NCBI RefSeq assembly: GCF_037975235.1
Contig: NZ_CP150241.1
Span: forward strand, 3,844,001 to 3,908,000
Source of the DNA: Paenibacillus sp. FSL R5-0341
Lineage (GTDB): Bacteria; Bacillota; Bacilli; Paenibacillales; Paenibacillaceae
Reading direction: 5' to 3'
DNA length: 64,000 nucleotides
Shown here piece by piece: positions 56,155 to 64,000 of this stretch. Below the pieces are notes generated by a model. It was given only the letters and a program-made list of their open reading frames with translations. It had not been told where the DNA came from and did not search any database. Position numbers and translations under genes: made by a program. How positions within the stretch are numbered: position 1 is the stretch's first letter; every line of letters starts with the position of its first letter.

Positions 56155-57744
56155 TTAATTGGTTTTGAAGGCAGCTGCCGAATTCGCCAGCTCTTCCGCC
56201 AGATGTGCCAGAGACTGGCATGTTGCCGCTGTCTCTTCTGACGCTGCTGCGGATTCTTCACTGGAAGCCGAGATGGATTCAACAGAACTCATGACTTCTG
56301 CGGCTTGAGCAGCTTCTTCTTCACATGCAGCTGCAATTTCGTTTACTTTCTGAGAGGAGTTATTGACCATATCAATGATCTGATCAAATGCCTGTCCAGT
56401 CATGGAAGACTGTTCAACACTGGCGGCTACCGCCTGTACGCTTTGTCTCGTGTTTTCCTGCATCGCTTTGATGATGGCTGTAATTTCTTTGGTCGCCTCA
56501 CCGCTGCGCTCTGCAAGCTTCCGGACTTCATCTGCGACTACGGCGAATCCTCGCCCTTGCTCTCCGGCACGTGCCGCTTCAATTGCAGCATTCAGCGCAA
56601 GCAGATTGGTCTGTTCAGCGATATCGTCAATCACTTCAATGATGTCACCGATTTTACGGGAATCATCTTCAAGCTTGGTCATTTTGGTATTAACAGCTTG
56701 CATACCTTCCAATGATGTCTGTACAACAAGTCCACCTTCACGAGCAGTCTTCACGGTATCATTGGACAGTTCGGCAGCTTCTTCCGCACTTGCAGCAACG
56801 GAGTTAATAGCCAGTGAAAGCTCCTTGAACAATTCGGAGATGTTTCCTGCCTCGCTGGATTGGCTTGTGCTGGTACTTGCAATCTCCTGTGTGCTGGCTG
56901 AGATCTGTTCCGAAGAAGCGGCAACACTTTGGGAGTTCATCACGATATTGTTGATTAAGTCTTTCAGGTTGTCGACCATACGATTCAGTGCCGCGGCCAG
57001 TTGACCCACTTCATCTTTGCTGGAGATGTCTGACTTGAGGGTCAGATTTCCGCCGGCAACTTCCGTAGCCAGACCCAGCATGGCCATGAGTGGCTTAGAA
57101 ATGGAGCGAGATATAATGTAACCGATGAGGATACTGAAGAGTACGGATGCAATCACCATGATTATAGTAACGATGAATGCTTTTGAGTACGCAGCTTCTG
57201 ACTTCGAGTTAGCCTGTTCTGCAAGCGTTACATTGAGGTTCACTAGATCTGTCAACGCTTGTACAACCTCATCACCTGAAGGTTTCAAGGTCTCTTTCAA
57301 AAATAAAATAAAACCGGCATCATCATTTGTTTGCGCTAAGTTGATACCCTGATCATACAGTTTCATATAACTGGTGTATTGGGTATCTAATTTACGAAGC
57401 AATTCCGTTTCTTCCGGGGTAGTCGCAAGAGGGCGGTACGTAGCAAGTCGCTCCTCCAAGGATTGACGATTCGTAGCAATACTTTCGTTAACTCTGTTCT
57501 TTTCTGCAGTTTCAGTTTCGTAGTTCAAATCACGCACATTAACTCGCATTCTCTGATAAAAGACCTGAGCAGAAGAGAGCTCTCGAACCGAGATCAGATT
57601 GTTGTTGTACATCTCTTGCATCCGTTCGTTCGTACTTCTTAATGTAACCACTGAGTAGATTCCAAGGGCCGCAAGGATCATCGACACAATTAAAAATGCT
57701 GAGATAATCTTTGTTGCTGTTTTCAAATTTCCAAACCACTTCAT
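56155..57744 (-). CDS. Methyl-accepting chemotaxis protein
   Basis: A 529-aa transmembrane receptor. N-terminal TM1 (about residues 12-34), a periplasmic four-helix-bundle sensor of the 4HB_MCP type (35-185), TM2 (about 190-212), HAMP ([20 protein letters not shown]), and the signalling domain with the hairpin tip [27 protein letters not shown] core (seen within residues 370-420) followed by [16 protein letters not shown]. The ATG at 57744 has AGGAGGAG upstream. It is first in MCP-cheW-cheA. The ligand is unknown. No receptor-docking C-terminal pentapeptide is seen. Confidence 0.95.
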   Translation of the reverse strand: MKWFGNLKTATKIISAFLIVSMILAALGIYSVVTLRSTNERMQEMYNNNLISVRELSSAQVFYQRMRVNVRDLNYETETAEKNRVNESIATNRQSLEERLATYRPLATTPEETELLRKLDTQYTSYMKLYDQGINLAQTNDDAGFILFLKETLKPSGDEVVQALTDLVNLNVTLAEQANSKSEAAYSKAFIVTIIMVIASVLFSILIGYIISRSISKPLMAMLGLATEVAGGNLTLKSDISSKDEVGQLAAALNRMVDNLKDLINNIVMNSQSVAASSEQISASTQEIASTSTSQSSEAGNISELFKELSLAINSVAASAEEAAELSNDTVKTAREGGLVVQTSLEGMQAVNTKMTKLEDDSRKIGDIIEVIDDIAEQTNLLALNAAIEAARAGEQGRGFAVVADEVRKLAERSGEATKEITAIIKAMQENTRQSVQAVAASVEQSSMTGQAFDQIIDMVNNSSQKVNEIAAACEEEAAQAAEVMSSVESISASSEESAAASEETAATCQSLAHLAEELANSAAAFKTN

Positions 57745-58284
57745 GTAATCTCCTCCTAGGCATCGTAGTGTCCAGTTATGTATATAACGCTTGGTAAACC
57801 CTTCTCTAGGTCGCGCTCCAGACAACTTACGATTTATTTCGACAGAAATATATCAAAACTGAATAGGGAATTTTTAATTCTATAAATTTGCACTATTACG
57901 AATTTTTATTTTAGATATTAAGTTTCTACTATTTAATTAAGTAACTAACTAATTGCCTGTTTATTAAAATCAATAATTTCATATATACGAAATTCATATA
58001 TTTTTCAAACATATTACATATGATTTATTAGACATAACGCTAGCAAAATGTACGACTTCATTTTCATGATTTGGTAAGATACAATCTTGTAGTTCTTCAG
58101 ACTAACGAAGATTATAATTCGTTAAAAATTGATGCCTTATTTTCACATATTCACAGTTCAACCCATGACTTAAGTCTAATAATTTGCAACTTTAACTAAT
58201 GCCTTTGACATACAAAAAAATCAAACCCACCTAAGGTGAATTTGATTAAATACGTATCAATTCTATGGATTAGCATGAATAAAG
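57745..58284. other. 540-bp AT-rich intergenic region upstream of the MCP gene
   Basis: This long gap is clearly more AT-rich than the surroundings. It contains the inverted repeat TAACGAA-GATTATAA-TTCGTTA (58103-58124) and the terminator of the neighbouring gene (58214-58247). I see no sigma-D -10 box (GCCGATAA) or convincing vegetative promoter for the MCP operon and no ORF with a start signal. Confidence 0.5.
58214..58247 (-). terminator. Intrinsic terminator after the gene at 58285-58965
   Basis: Minus-strand arms AATCAAATTCACCT and AGGTGGGTTTGATT followed by seven T residues. Confidence 0.9.
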
Positions 58285-58965
58285 CTACGTGCCGTACAAC
58301 TGCTCCAGTTCGATTAAGCGATCCTTAATCCGCTGCGGAATAATGTCAAACAACTGGTCCCAGGTCATGAACATCTCCGGTTTCAACAGATACTCTTCGA
58401 ACTCCATGGAAGGCACGAACGCCTTGGTCTGCAGATAAGTCATTACTTGTGCATCAATCTGCTCATTCGTTTCAAAATACCCACGGAATAAATCATTCAC
58501 GAGTAACCCATCACATCCGGCTTTGGTACCGGCAGCACTATATAAGTCTGGCAATAATTCAAACACAACTGGCAGCGGTGAGAAAGCATGCTTGCCAGGC
58601 TGTGAATACAGACATACATGACGTCCAACCACATTAACTCGATCCTTCAGCAACCCCCGCAGCACTTTACCATGAAAGCTGGCTTCACAGTCCACAACTT
58701 CACCGTCATGACCCACATATATCCACACATGTTCCATCTCATACAGATGACCAATCTCATAATCCCACCAGATCGCAAACTCAATTACATATTGAACTGC
58801 TTCAGCCGGGAATTGAATATCCCTCTTGAACGAAGGCGATGGTCCTGAACGATCCAACACAGAAACGCCAACAAAATCAGGATAAAAGGGTTCGTTCCGG
58901 TCAAACATCAATACAGGTGCAAAACTCATTGCAGTTTCAAGCATTTCTGTTTCGGACATTGCCAT
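58285..58965 (-). CDS. Hypothetical protein, 226 aa
   Basis: A soluble protein I cannot place in a family with confidence. Notable blocks are FAPVLMFDRNEPFYPDFVGV at the start, DYEIGHLYEMEHVWIYVGHD, then EVVDCEASFHGKV and GRHVCLYSQPGKHAF, giving several His, Asp and Cys positions that could bind metal. The pattern DRNEPFYP...HVWIYVG faintly recalls Vps62-type beta domains. GGGGG stands about 9 nt before the ATG. It is a single gene with its own terminator. Confidence 0.65.
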   Translation of the reverse strand: MAMSETEMLETAMSFAPVLMFDRNEPFYPDFVGVSVLDRSGPSPSFKRDIQFPAEAVQYVIEFAIWWDYEIGHLYEMEHVWIYVGHDGEVVDCEASFHGKVLRGLLKDRVNVVGRHVCLYSQPGKHAFSPLPVVFELLPDLYSAAGTKAGCDGLLVNDLFRGYFETNEQIDAQVMTYLQTKAFVPSMEFEEYLLKPEMFMTWDQLFDIIPQRIKDRLIELEQLYGT

Positions 58966-59106
58966 GGTCGGTATCCCCCATTTTCATCGATGTTACAACT
59001 ATATTAACAGAGAATTGTATAGGTGTTAACGCATAGAATAAGCCCACAACCGAATAAGTTCCAGTTGCAGGCTTGAATGGTTCTAGTTTATTAGAGAGGA
59101 ATTGCC

Positions 59107-59700
59107 CTAGTCTTTAGATCCTTTGGTTGGTTTGGACGCATTGGATGGTTGGGTTGACAGGTCAGAAACAGCAGTATCACACCCTATTGGAGGGCCCAGA
59201 ATGGCATCATTTTTAATGGATGCAACGGCTCTGGCATATGCCTCTTCATCCAAACAGTACGCGCGGTGAGCCACCTCCGGCGGTGTAGCTGCCAAGAAAT
59301 CCGCTCCAAACACAATATCAGGCGTTGGTTGATCAAAGATAGTTAATACATATACATCATCTGTCTCAGCGACAAACCAGTGAAACCAGCCTTTCGGAAA
59401 TACAACAACCTGACCTGGTTTCAGACGGTATGTCAATCGTTCACGCGTAAACGGGTTGAATACTGACGCTGTAATTTCACCGGTGATGACCACAACCATC
59501 TCCGTGACATTGGTGTGCCAGTGCGGCTGCACAATAATTCCTTTGCTTAAGTAGACGTTGAAGAAACCATTTGCAATGGTCGGCAGCTGTTCTCCAAACA
59601 ACTGGGTTATATAGTTGCGTGAATCCCTCTGATAATTGACAACCGCATTAGAATCGGCAGCTAACGGAACATTCGGAGCTTGCAAAATCGGATCAATCAT
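59107..59700 (-). CDS. Cupin-domain protein (germin/oxalate-decarboxylase-like)
   Basis: A 197-aa single-cupin protein. The metal-binding cupin motifs are seen as PHWHTNVTEMVVVITGEI (His/His/Glu) and PKGWFHWFV (second His), matching the germin-like branch. The C-terminal 30 residues are Ser/Thr/Lys-rich and probably disordered. I chose the ATG at 59700 because AAGGAGGAG stands before it (about 11 nt); the longer frame runs through this signal. Enzyme activity or substrate is unknown. It is divergent from the LRR-like gene. Confidence 0.82.
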   Translation of the reverse strand: MIDPILQAPNVPLAADSNAVVNYQRDSRNYITQLFGEQLPTIANGFFNVYLSKGIIVQPHWHTNVTEMVVVITGEITASVFNPFTRERLTYRLKPGQVVVFPKGWFHWFVAETDDVYVLTIFDQPTPDIVFGADFLAATPPEVAHRAYCLDEEAYARAVASIKNDAILGPPIGCDTAVSDLSTQPSNASKPTKGSKD

Positions 59701-59939
59701 ACGGTTATTTCTCCTCCTTGGCATACATCTCATTGTTGTACTGTATGCGGAGGAAATGCGACTCATACCTGTGTCCGTAGACATCGTTCCTTTTATAAAA
59801 GTATTCAAGCAAGTCAGACTCTATCTCAAAATGGAAGTCTCTAAATGACTTTGATATAATTCATCTATTATTAGTTATACAGGATACTTGCTGCAATAGT
59901 AGCTTAGCTTCCATTGGTACAGAACGAAAGGAGCATACC

Positions 59940-61466
59940 ATGATCCCTACTGTTGGAGATATATACTGCGTGTACGTCGAAAAATTACAACAATATGCCG
60001 CCTGCCAGGTAACTGGACTCAAAGAAACGGAGGGTAAATCGTCCGACACGCTTGCCTCAGTTCTTCAATTGGATTGGACTGGTGACCAACTGCCTAATGA
60101 AATGCAGCTTCATCAGATGAAGCCATTGATCTGTAATTTCTATTTCTGGAATGACAGAGTTGATCATAGTTTCGTGAGTGCTATTGTTCCTTCACAGTAT
60201 GTGCTTGCAGGCAACCTCCCTCCACTCTACACCGAGAAAATGAATACGTATGGGGGAGGCTGGCCGATGGGAGAAAAGCTCTATCTCCAGCGTGAATGGG
60301 AAGGTATCGATGCGATCCGAAGAGCAGAGTTCAAACAAGCTGTGCATGATGACGAAGAAGTCATGATTGGCGATCGTGTAATGCGGCGCAGTACGAGTAC
60401 ACTCCGCGATTTCAGCCCTAAGTCTGAGGAAGATGTAACCGAGCTCGCACAGCTACATTGTCTAACACATATTGAGATGAATGGATATACGGAATCGATC
60501 TTTCCATTTATAGAGGACAACCCGTTTATTAATGAACTTCATATCATAGATCATGGTCAAACGATTCTGGATATCAGCAAGAGCCACCTGACCAAACTTA
60601 TTGTGGATGTCAGCGGGTTGAGGGAGTTAATTTTGAACACGAAAATGACGAGTCTGAATTTCACAGGTGAGCTGTCTCCAGATCTGCGTATCGTGGCTCT
60701 CAAAGACGGTAAATGCATCACTCTCAATGTTCCATCGGACCTGCCACAGGTTACGGGTATCTCACGACTTGAAGGTCTGCATATCAGAGATATCACGGAG
60801 CTCAATCTGGAGCCACTTGTGCAGTATTATCCTGAGCTTTCAGAGTTGCGATTGTGGGGTAAACCCGGCAATGTATCCAATATAGAAACGATTCAGCAGT
60901 GGGCAAATTTGCAAACCTTCACTACATATGACCTGTTCGGCTTCAATGGTGAACAATTCCCTGATCCAGAGCAACTTCCGGAATTGACTACGCTGTGGCT
61001 AACCAGCCTGCCTGCCGATGCAGCCAAGTCGATCAAAACAAAATATAAAAAATCCGCTGCTGCCGGATTTGATGTGGAGATCACCAAAGCACGCAAACCG
61101 GAATGGCTTGCGGAGAACCTGAACAATCCATTTCGGGATTGGGATGGGAGGGACCACATCAAGGAGGCACACGCAAAAAAAGCAACGCAATTGTTCAAGC
61201 AGTGCTTGAAGGAAATCCGTCAATTAAGTCAAGGTCCCATGGATCAGGAGTCTATACACAAGCAACTCGTCTCCATGGTTGAAAACTACACCCAGACCTT
61301 CAACAAGATGGATGCTAAGACCGGCTTTATTGAAACCGTTGAGCGGGAAGAGATTTATGTTGTTCTAACGGAGCTACTGGATCAGTTGAATGAGCAATTG
61401 GAACTGCGTCAAGATGATTCAGTTAAGGTTAATCACGAGGGATTATTTGAGGTATTGATCGTTTGA
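59940..61466 (+). CDS. LRR-like protein with immunity-like N-terminus
   Basis: A 508-aa cytosolic protein with no signal peptide. Residues 1-100 (VGDIYCVYVEKLQQYAACQV and following) resemble the start of Imm26-type immunity domains. The middle (about 165-370) shows irregular leucine-rich repeats (LTHIEMNGYTESIFPFI, LRELILNTKMTSLNF, LEGLHIRDITELNLEPLV, LSELRLWGKPGN). The C-terminal 120 residues are helical and charged. AAAGGAG stands 6 nt before the ATG, and a good terminator follows. I do not know its function; a peptide-binding or immunity role is a guess. Confidence 0.7.
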   Translation: MIPTVGDIYCVYVEKLQQYAACQVTGLKETEGKSSDTLASVLQLDWTGDQLPNEMQLHQMKPLICNFYFWNDRVDHSFVSAIVPSQYVLAGNLPPLYTEKMNTYGGGWPMGEKLYLQREWEGIDAIRRAEFKQAVHDDEEVMIGDRVMRRSTSTLRDFSPKSEEDVTELAQLHCLTHIEMNGYTESIFPFIEDNPFINELHIIDHGQTILDISKSHLTKLIVDVSGLRELILNTKMTSLNFTGELSPDLRIVALKDGKCITLNVPSDLPQVTGISRLEGLHIRDITELNLEPLVQYYPELSELRLWGKPGNVSNIETIQQWANLQTFTTYDLFGFNGEQFPDPEQLPELTTLWLTSLPADAAKSIKTKYKKSAAAGFDVEITKARKPEWLAENLNNPFRDWDGRDHIKEAHAKKATQLFKQCLKEIRQLSQGPMDQESIHKQLVSMVENYTQTFNKMDAKTGFIETVEREEIYVVLTELLDQLNEQLELRQDDSVKVNHEGLFEVLIV

Positions 61467-61502
61467 GGGATTTCTAGTTCACCAATAAACCGTTGTTTAC
61501 GC

Positions 61503-61541
61503 AAAAAGGGTCCTGTTATGAACATGGCAGGACCCTTTTTT
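61503..61541. terminator. Bidirectional terminator between LRR-like and gntR genes
   Basis: Arms AAAAGGGTCCTG and CAGGACCCTTTT around a 12-base loop, with A and T runs on either side. Confidence 0.92.
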
Positions 61542-61553
61542 GCACCCCCGACC

Positions 61554-62276
61554 TCAAGTGTCGTAGCTCACCAGATAATGATGAAGTTCCGTGTTGTAAC
61601 AGCCGATACTGTGCTCAATTAATCTGCCTTCTCCATCGAAGGAGTTACGCAGGCGCTTGAGCACATGTGTCCCCGGGGGAATCTTCAACAGTTGGCATAC
61701 CTCAGGAGCTGCAGGTTCTACAAAGAAACGGTCTTTGAAGTTCTCCAGCAAAATGTCGTTCTCCTCCAGTGAGTCATACAGGGATTGGATATCTCCATTC
61801 ATTTCTTCTTTGCCTCCGCCGGGCAATGCAGCTGCTGCCAAGAAGTGTATCAGATGAATATAAGGTTGTCCGTTAAGAATGTAGAGCCTTTCAATACGCT
61901 GGCAATGCGGCCCATAGAGACCATATTCCTCCGTTCCAGTATCATTGGTGAGTAAACGGGAATTCAGAACTTTCTTTTCCAGCTTTTGACCCTCTTCTAC
62001 GAGCAGCTCCGTAAACCGTTTGCCCTTTGAGAGCTTCTGATGAGAGGTATTGCGCATCACAATTGTGCCAACACCGCTTTTCTTCTGCACGTAACCTTCC
62101 TGCGACAGCTCTTGGACCGCACCGCGGACTGTCATTTTACTGACGCCAAATTCTTTCTCCAGCTGTGGTTCAGAGGGGATGATGCTTCCAAGAGGATATA
62201 CTCCATGTAGAATCCGATCTTTAAGAATTTTTTGGATTTGCTGATATAAAGGACCTTGCTTGCGCTTCAGAGACAC
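61554..62276 (-). CDS. GntR family regulator (HutC/UTRA type)
   Basis: A 240-aa repressor. The N-terminal winged helix is GPLYQQIQKILKDRI, IPSEPQLEKEFGVSKMTVRG and AVQELSQEGYVQKKSGVGT; the C-terminal UTRA domain (about residues 85-235) binds the effector, with IERLYILNGQPYIHLIHFL and FFVEPAAPEVCQLLKIPPGT. GTG at 62276 is used as start. It lies 10 bp after kdgK in the same operon and probably represses it, with a keto-deoxy-sugar acid or phosphate as likely signal. Confidence 0.9.
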   Translation of the reverse strand: MSLKRKQGPLYQQIQKILKDRILHGVYPLGSIIPSEPQLEKEFGVSKMTVRGAVQELSQEGYVQKKSGVGTIVMRNTSHQKLSKGKRFTELLVEEGQKLEKKVLNSRLLTNDTGTEEYGLYGPHCQRIERLYILNGQPYIHLIHFLAAAALPGGGKEEMNGDIQSLYDSLEENDILLENFKDRFFVEPAAPEVCQLLKIPPGTHVLKRLRNSFDGEGRLIEHSIGCYNTELHHYLVSYDT

Positions 62277-62286
62277 TCACTGTTCA

Positions 62287-63300
62287 CTACCTTTCAACAT
62301 CTGAGGGATGGTCCGACAGCGCGCGGAGCACCTCATTCTCGGTAAAAAGCGCTGTATCGCCTTGAGTGGTATGGGCCAGCATCGCTGCCGCCACTGCCAA
62401 ATTAACCGTGTACTCGTGTGGGTATTCCTGCAATTCTCCATGGATGATGGTGCTAGCAAATACATCGCCGGCACCGATCCGGTCGTACACCGGGAAAGTC
62501 ATCTTGCGGGAAAATACGAACGTACCTTGATGATAGATATATCCTGTCAAGGAATGCGTATGGTCCGCGTTAATCTCTCGATGGGTTCCTGCTACCGTTC
62601 CGATTCCGAAGCGCTTTGCAACTTCAGGGATCGCTTGTTTCATCTGTGTTATTCTATCATATTCTCCGGTTCCGATGCCAAGAATACACTTCGCATCCCT
62701 CTCATTCATTAGCACCAAATCTGCCAGCCCCAGCAGTTCCTCATAATGCGGGCGGGCCTTGACATAACCATCTGTCCCCCATAACGCGGGACGGTAATTA
62801 CAATCAAATACAACCTTCCTCCCAGCATTCCTCACTTCCTCAGCAAGCCGTTTCATCTGCTTGCGCACGCCATCATTCATAGCCAGCGTAATACCACATA
62901 AATGAAGAACATCGATCCGGGATGCAAGATCCTTCATATCATAATTGGCCGCGTCCGCGGTATTGAAACTGCTGCCCAGCCGGTCTGTGTAAGTGACTCT
63001 GCCAGGGCGGGCTCCAAAACCATTCTCCAGAAAGTACATCCCAAGGTGTTTACCACCCAGGCTAATAAGAGAGGTATCTACCCCCAGCTTGCGCAGATAA
63101 GCGAGAGCCGCTTCACCCACCGGAGTTTCCGGTAAAGTTGTAATAAGAGCACCGTTATGGCCGTATCTCGCTAGTGCCGCCGTTACATTCACCCCGCTGC
63201 CGGAAAAAGAATACTCCAGCCTGCTGCTCTGGACCAGTGTTTCGTAGCCCGGAACCTGCAGCCGCATCATCACTTCACCAAATGCAGCAACCCTAGGCAT
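62287..63300 (-). CDS. kdgK: 2-keto-3-deoxygluconate kinase (PfkB family)
   Basis: A 337-aa sugar kinase of the ribokinase/PfkB group. The start AAFGEVMMRLQVP, the substrate motif YSFSGSGVNVTAALARYG, and the anion-hole/ATP motif PVYDRIGAGDVFAS (with Arg-Ile where other PfkB enzymes have Thr) are seen. Adjacent to DgaF it should phosphorylate 2-keto-3-deoxygluconate to the substrate of the aldolase. Its ATG overlaps the dgaF stop by 8 bp. Confidence 0.9.
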   Translation of the reverse strand: MPRVAAFGEVMMRLQVPGYETLVQSSRLEYSFSGSGVNVTAALARYGHNGALITTLPETPVGEAALAYLRKLGVDTSLISLGGKHLGMYFLENGFGARPGRVTYTDRLGSSFNTADAANYDMKDLASRIDVLHLCGITLAMNDGVRKQMKRLAEEVRNAGRKVVFDCNYRPALWGTDGYVKARPHYEELLGLADLVLMNERDAKCILGIGTGEYDRITQMKQAIPEVAKRFGIGTVAGTHREINADHTHSLTGYIYHQGTFVFSRKMTFPVYDRIGAGDVFASTIIHGELQEYPHEYTVNLAVAAAMLAHTTQGDTALFTENEVLRALSDHPSDVER

Positions 63301-64000
63301 ATCGGTCCACCAGTGATTTCATTGTTTCGAGCAGTCTGCGGACATCCTGTACGTTTGTATTCCCGGTCTGCGTCTCAATTATTGAAGAATAGACATGTGG
63401 TATAACCTGAGGTACGCCTGCCTGTAGTGCAATCTCTAGAATGGGTCCAAAGCTGTCCAGATCGATTCCGCCTGTAGGCTCCAGAGCAAAAGACGCTTCT
63501 CCACAAGCCTTGGCAACAGCACGGTACTCCTCTTCCAGTTTCAACCCCTGCATCGGATAATATTTGAGCGCGTTCCCTCCCATGTCACGAACCAGTGCAA
63601 TGGCGGCATGAACCGGAACAATGGCCTGCGGAGTGGTTGCTGAACTGATGGGGCCAGTGGATATATTTACATAGCCTGGCTGTCCGCACGGAGATACCAG
63701 GCAATTAATCCAACTATCTTTAGGTCCCAGGTTGGCACGGGTTGCCCCCACCGCCGGGAATACCTGATTGATATGGCTTCCCGGATAACTCGCTGCAATC
63801 TCCGCCACAACTGCAGCCTGACGGCTGTCTCCAGCCCCGAGTCCGATAGATACGGCATCTTGAATCGCCTGACCATATTCAGCCATGGCGACTACAGCTT
63901 CCTCCGACGTAGCATAATTTTTGGAGAGCACACCAACAAGTACATATCCTTCCGCAGCCTCGTACACATCCTTGGCGTTCCCGATACTGCCGGCCAGTAC
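63293..64000 (-). CDS. dgaF: 2-dehydro-3-deoxy-phosphogluconate aldolase, DgaF family (partial, N-terminus past window edge)
   Basis: The frame is open to the right edge; 235 codons are visible. It starts within the window as VLAGSIGNAKDVYEAAEGYV, so roughly 15-20 N-terminal residues are missing. DgaF blocks are plain: VLVGVLSKNY, DAVSIGLGAGDSRQAA, GSHINQVFPAVGATRANLG, NISTGPIS, GGNALKYYPMQGLK and LEPTGGIDLDSFG, then PHVYSSIIETQTGNT. It splits KDPG to pyruvate and glyceraldehyde 3-phosphate, a route used in glucosaminate and similar pathways. It overlaps kdgK by 8 bp. Confidence 0.92.
   Translation of the reverse strand, partial: VLAGSIGNAKDVYEAAEGYVLVGVLSKNYATSEEAVVAMAEYGQAIQDAVSIGLGAGDSRQAAVVAEIAASYPGSHINQVFPAVGATRANLGPKDSWINCLVSPCGQPGYVNISTGPISSATTPQAIVPVHAAIALVRDMGGNALKYYPMQGLKLEEEYRAVAKACGEASFALEPTGGIDLDSFGPILEIALQAGVPQVIPHVYSSIIETQTGNTNVQDVRRLLETMKSLVDRYA

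Noticed and set aside
57745..57900. Sigma-D promoter for the MCP operon
   Set aside because: The best match (GTCGAAAT) agrees at only five of eight positions and lacks a suitable -35.

Overview
The window looks like chromosomal DNA of a spore-forming Firmicute, most likely Paenibacillus. Pointers are strong GGAGG-type ribosome binding sites, intrinsic terminators with U-tails, a tyrS T-box leader, LicT/RAT antitermination, a cotE spore-coat gene with a mother-cell-type promoter, and accessory sugar-use genes typical of that genus. I see no rRNA, tRNA, CRISPR array, phage or transposase gene. Both window edges cut a gene.

Layout. 0-2.3 kb: spore-coat cotE, a cut-off neighbour (possibly amidoligase-like) and an aromatic-acid-exporter-type membrane protein. 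2.6-5.3 kb: a three-gene SsuABC/YtlACD-type ABC importer. 5.4-11.4 kb: M32 carboxypeptidase, a MITE-like repeat (about 7.07-7.28 kb), beta-carbonic anhydrase, PadR regulator, a Gly-rich membrane protein with a YxcD-family protein, and tyrS with its T-box. 11.4-27 kb: small accessory and housekeeping units: a DUF4375/Imm63-like pair, SelO, xanthine permease, a TetR-Dabb-NRDE unit divergent from an old-yellow-enzyme gene, AraC-EamA, RluF, a YjfB-like protein with a sigma-D-like promoter, an amber-interrupted small gene, HAD phosphatase, GNAT, a membrane-anchored subtilase and RidA.

27-47 kb is a plant-glycoside region. It holds three beta-glucoside PTS EIIBCA transporters, two GH1 phospho-beta-glucosidases, two LicT-type antiterminators with at least six RAT/terminator switches, a GH78 alpha-L-rhamnosidase with its divergent AraC regulator, and smaller genes (Imm5-like protein, acetyltransferase, acyltransferase, P-loop kinase, 5'-nucleotidase). 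Each antiterminator precedes the transporter it probably controls; a CcpA cre site overlaps the promoter of the second cluster.

47-64 kb: a YkuE-like metallophosphoesterase; a pentose-phosphate operon zwf-fsa-gnd divergent from a LysR regulator; a self-contained MCP-CheW-CheA chemosensory operon; a 540-bp AT-rich gap; several proteins of unknown role (including an LRR-like protein with an immunity-like N-terminus); and a GntR-kdgK-dgaF operon for 2-keto-3-deoxygluconate metabolism that runs off the right edge.

Nothing here is clearly a new defence or biosynthetic system. The observations most worth checking are the MITE-like element, the tandem RAT switches, the candidate AUU start codon, the amber-broken gene, two overlooked small ORFs, and the terminator buried in a convergent gene.
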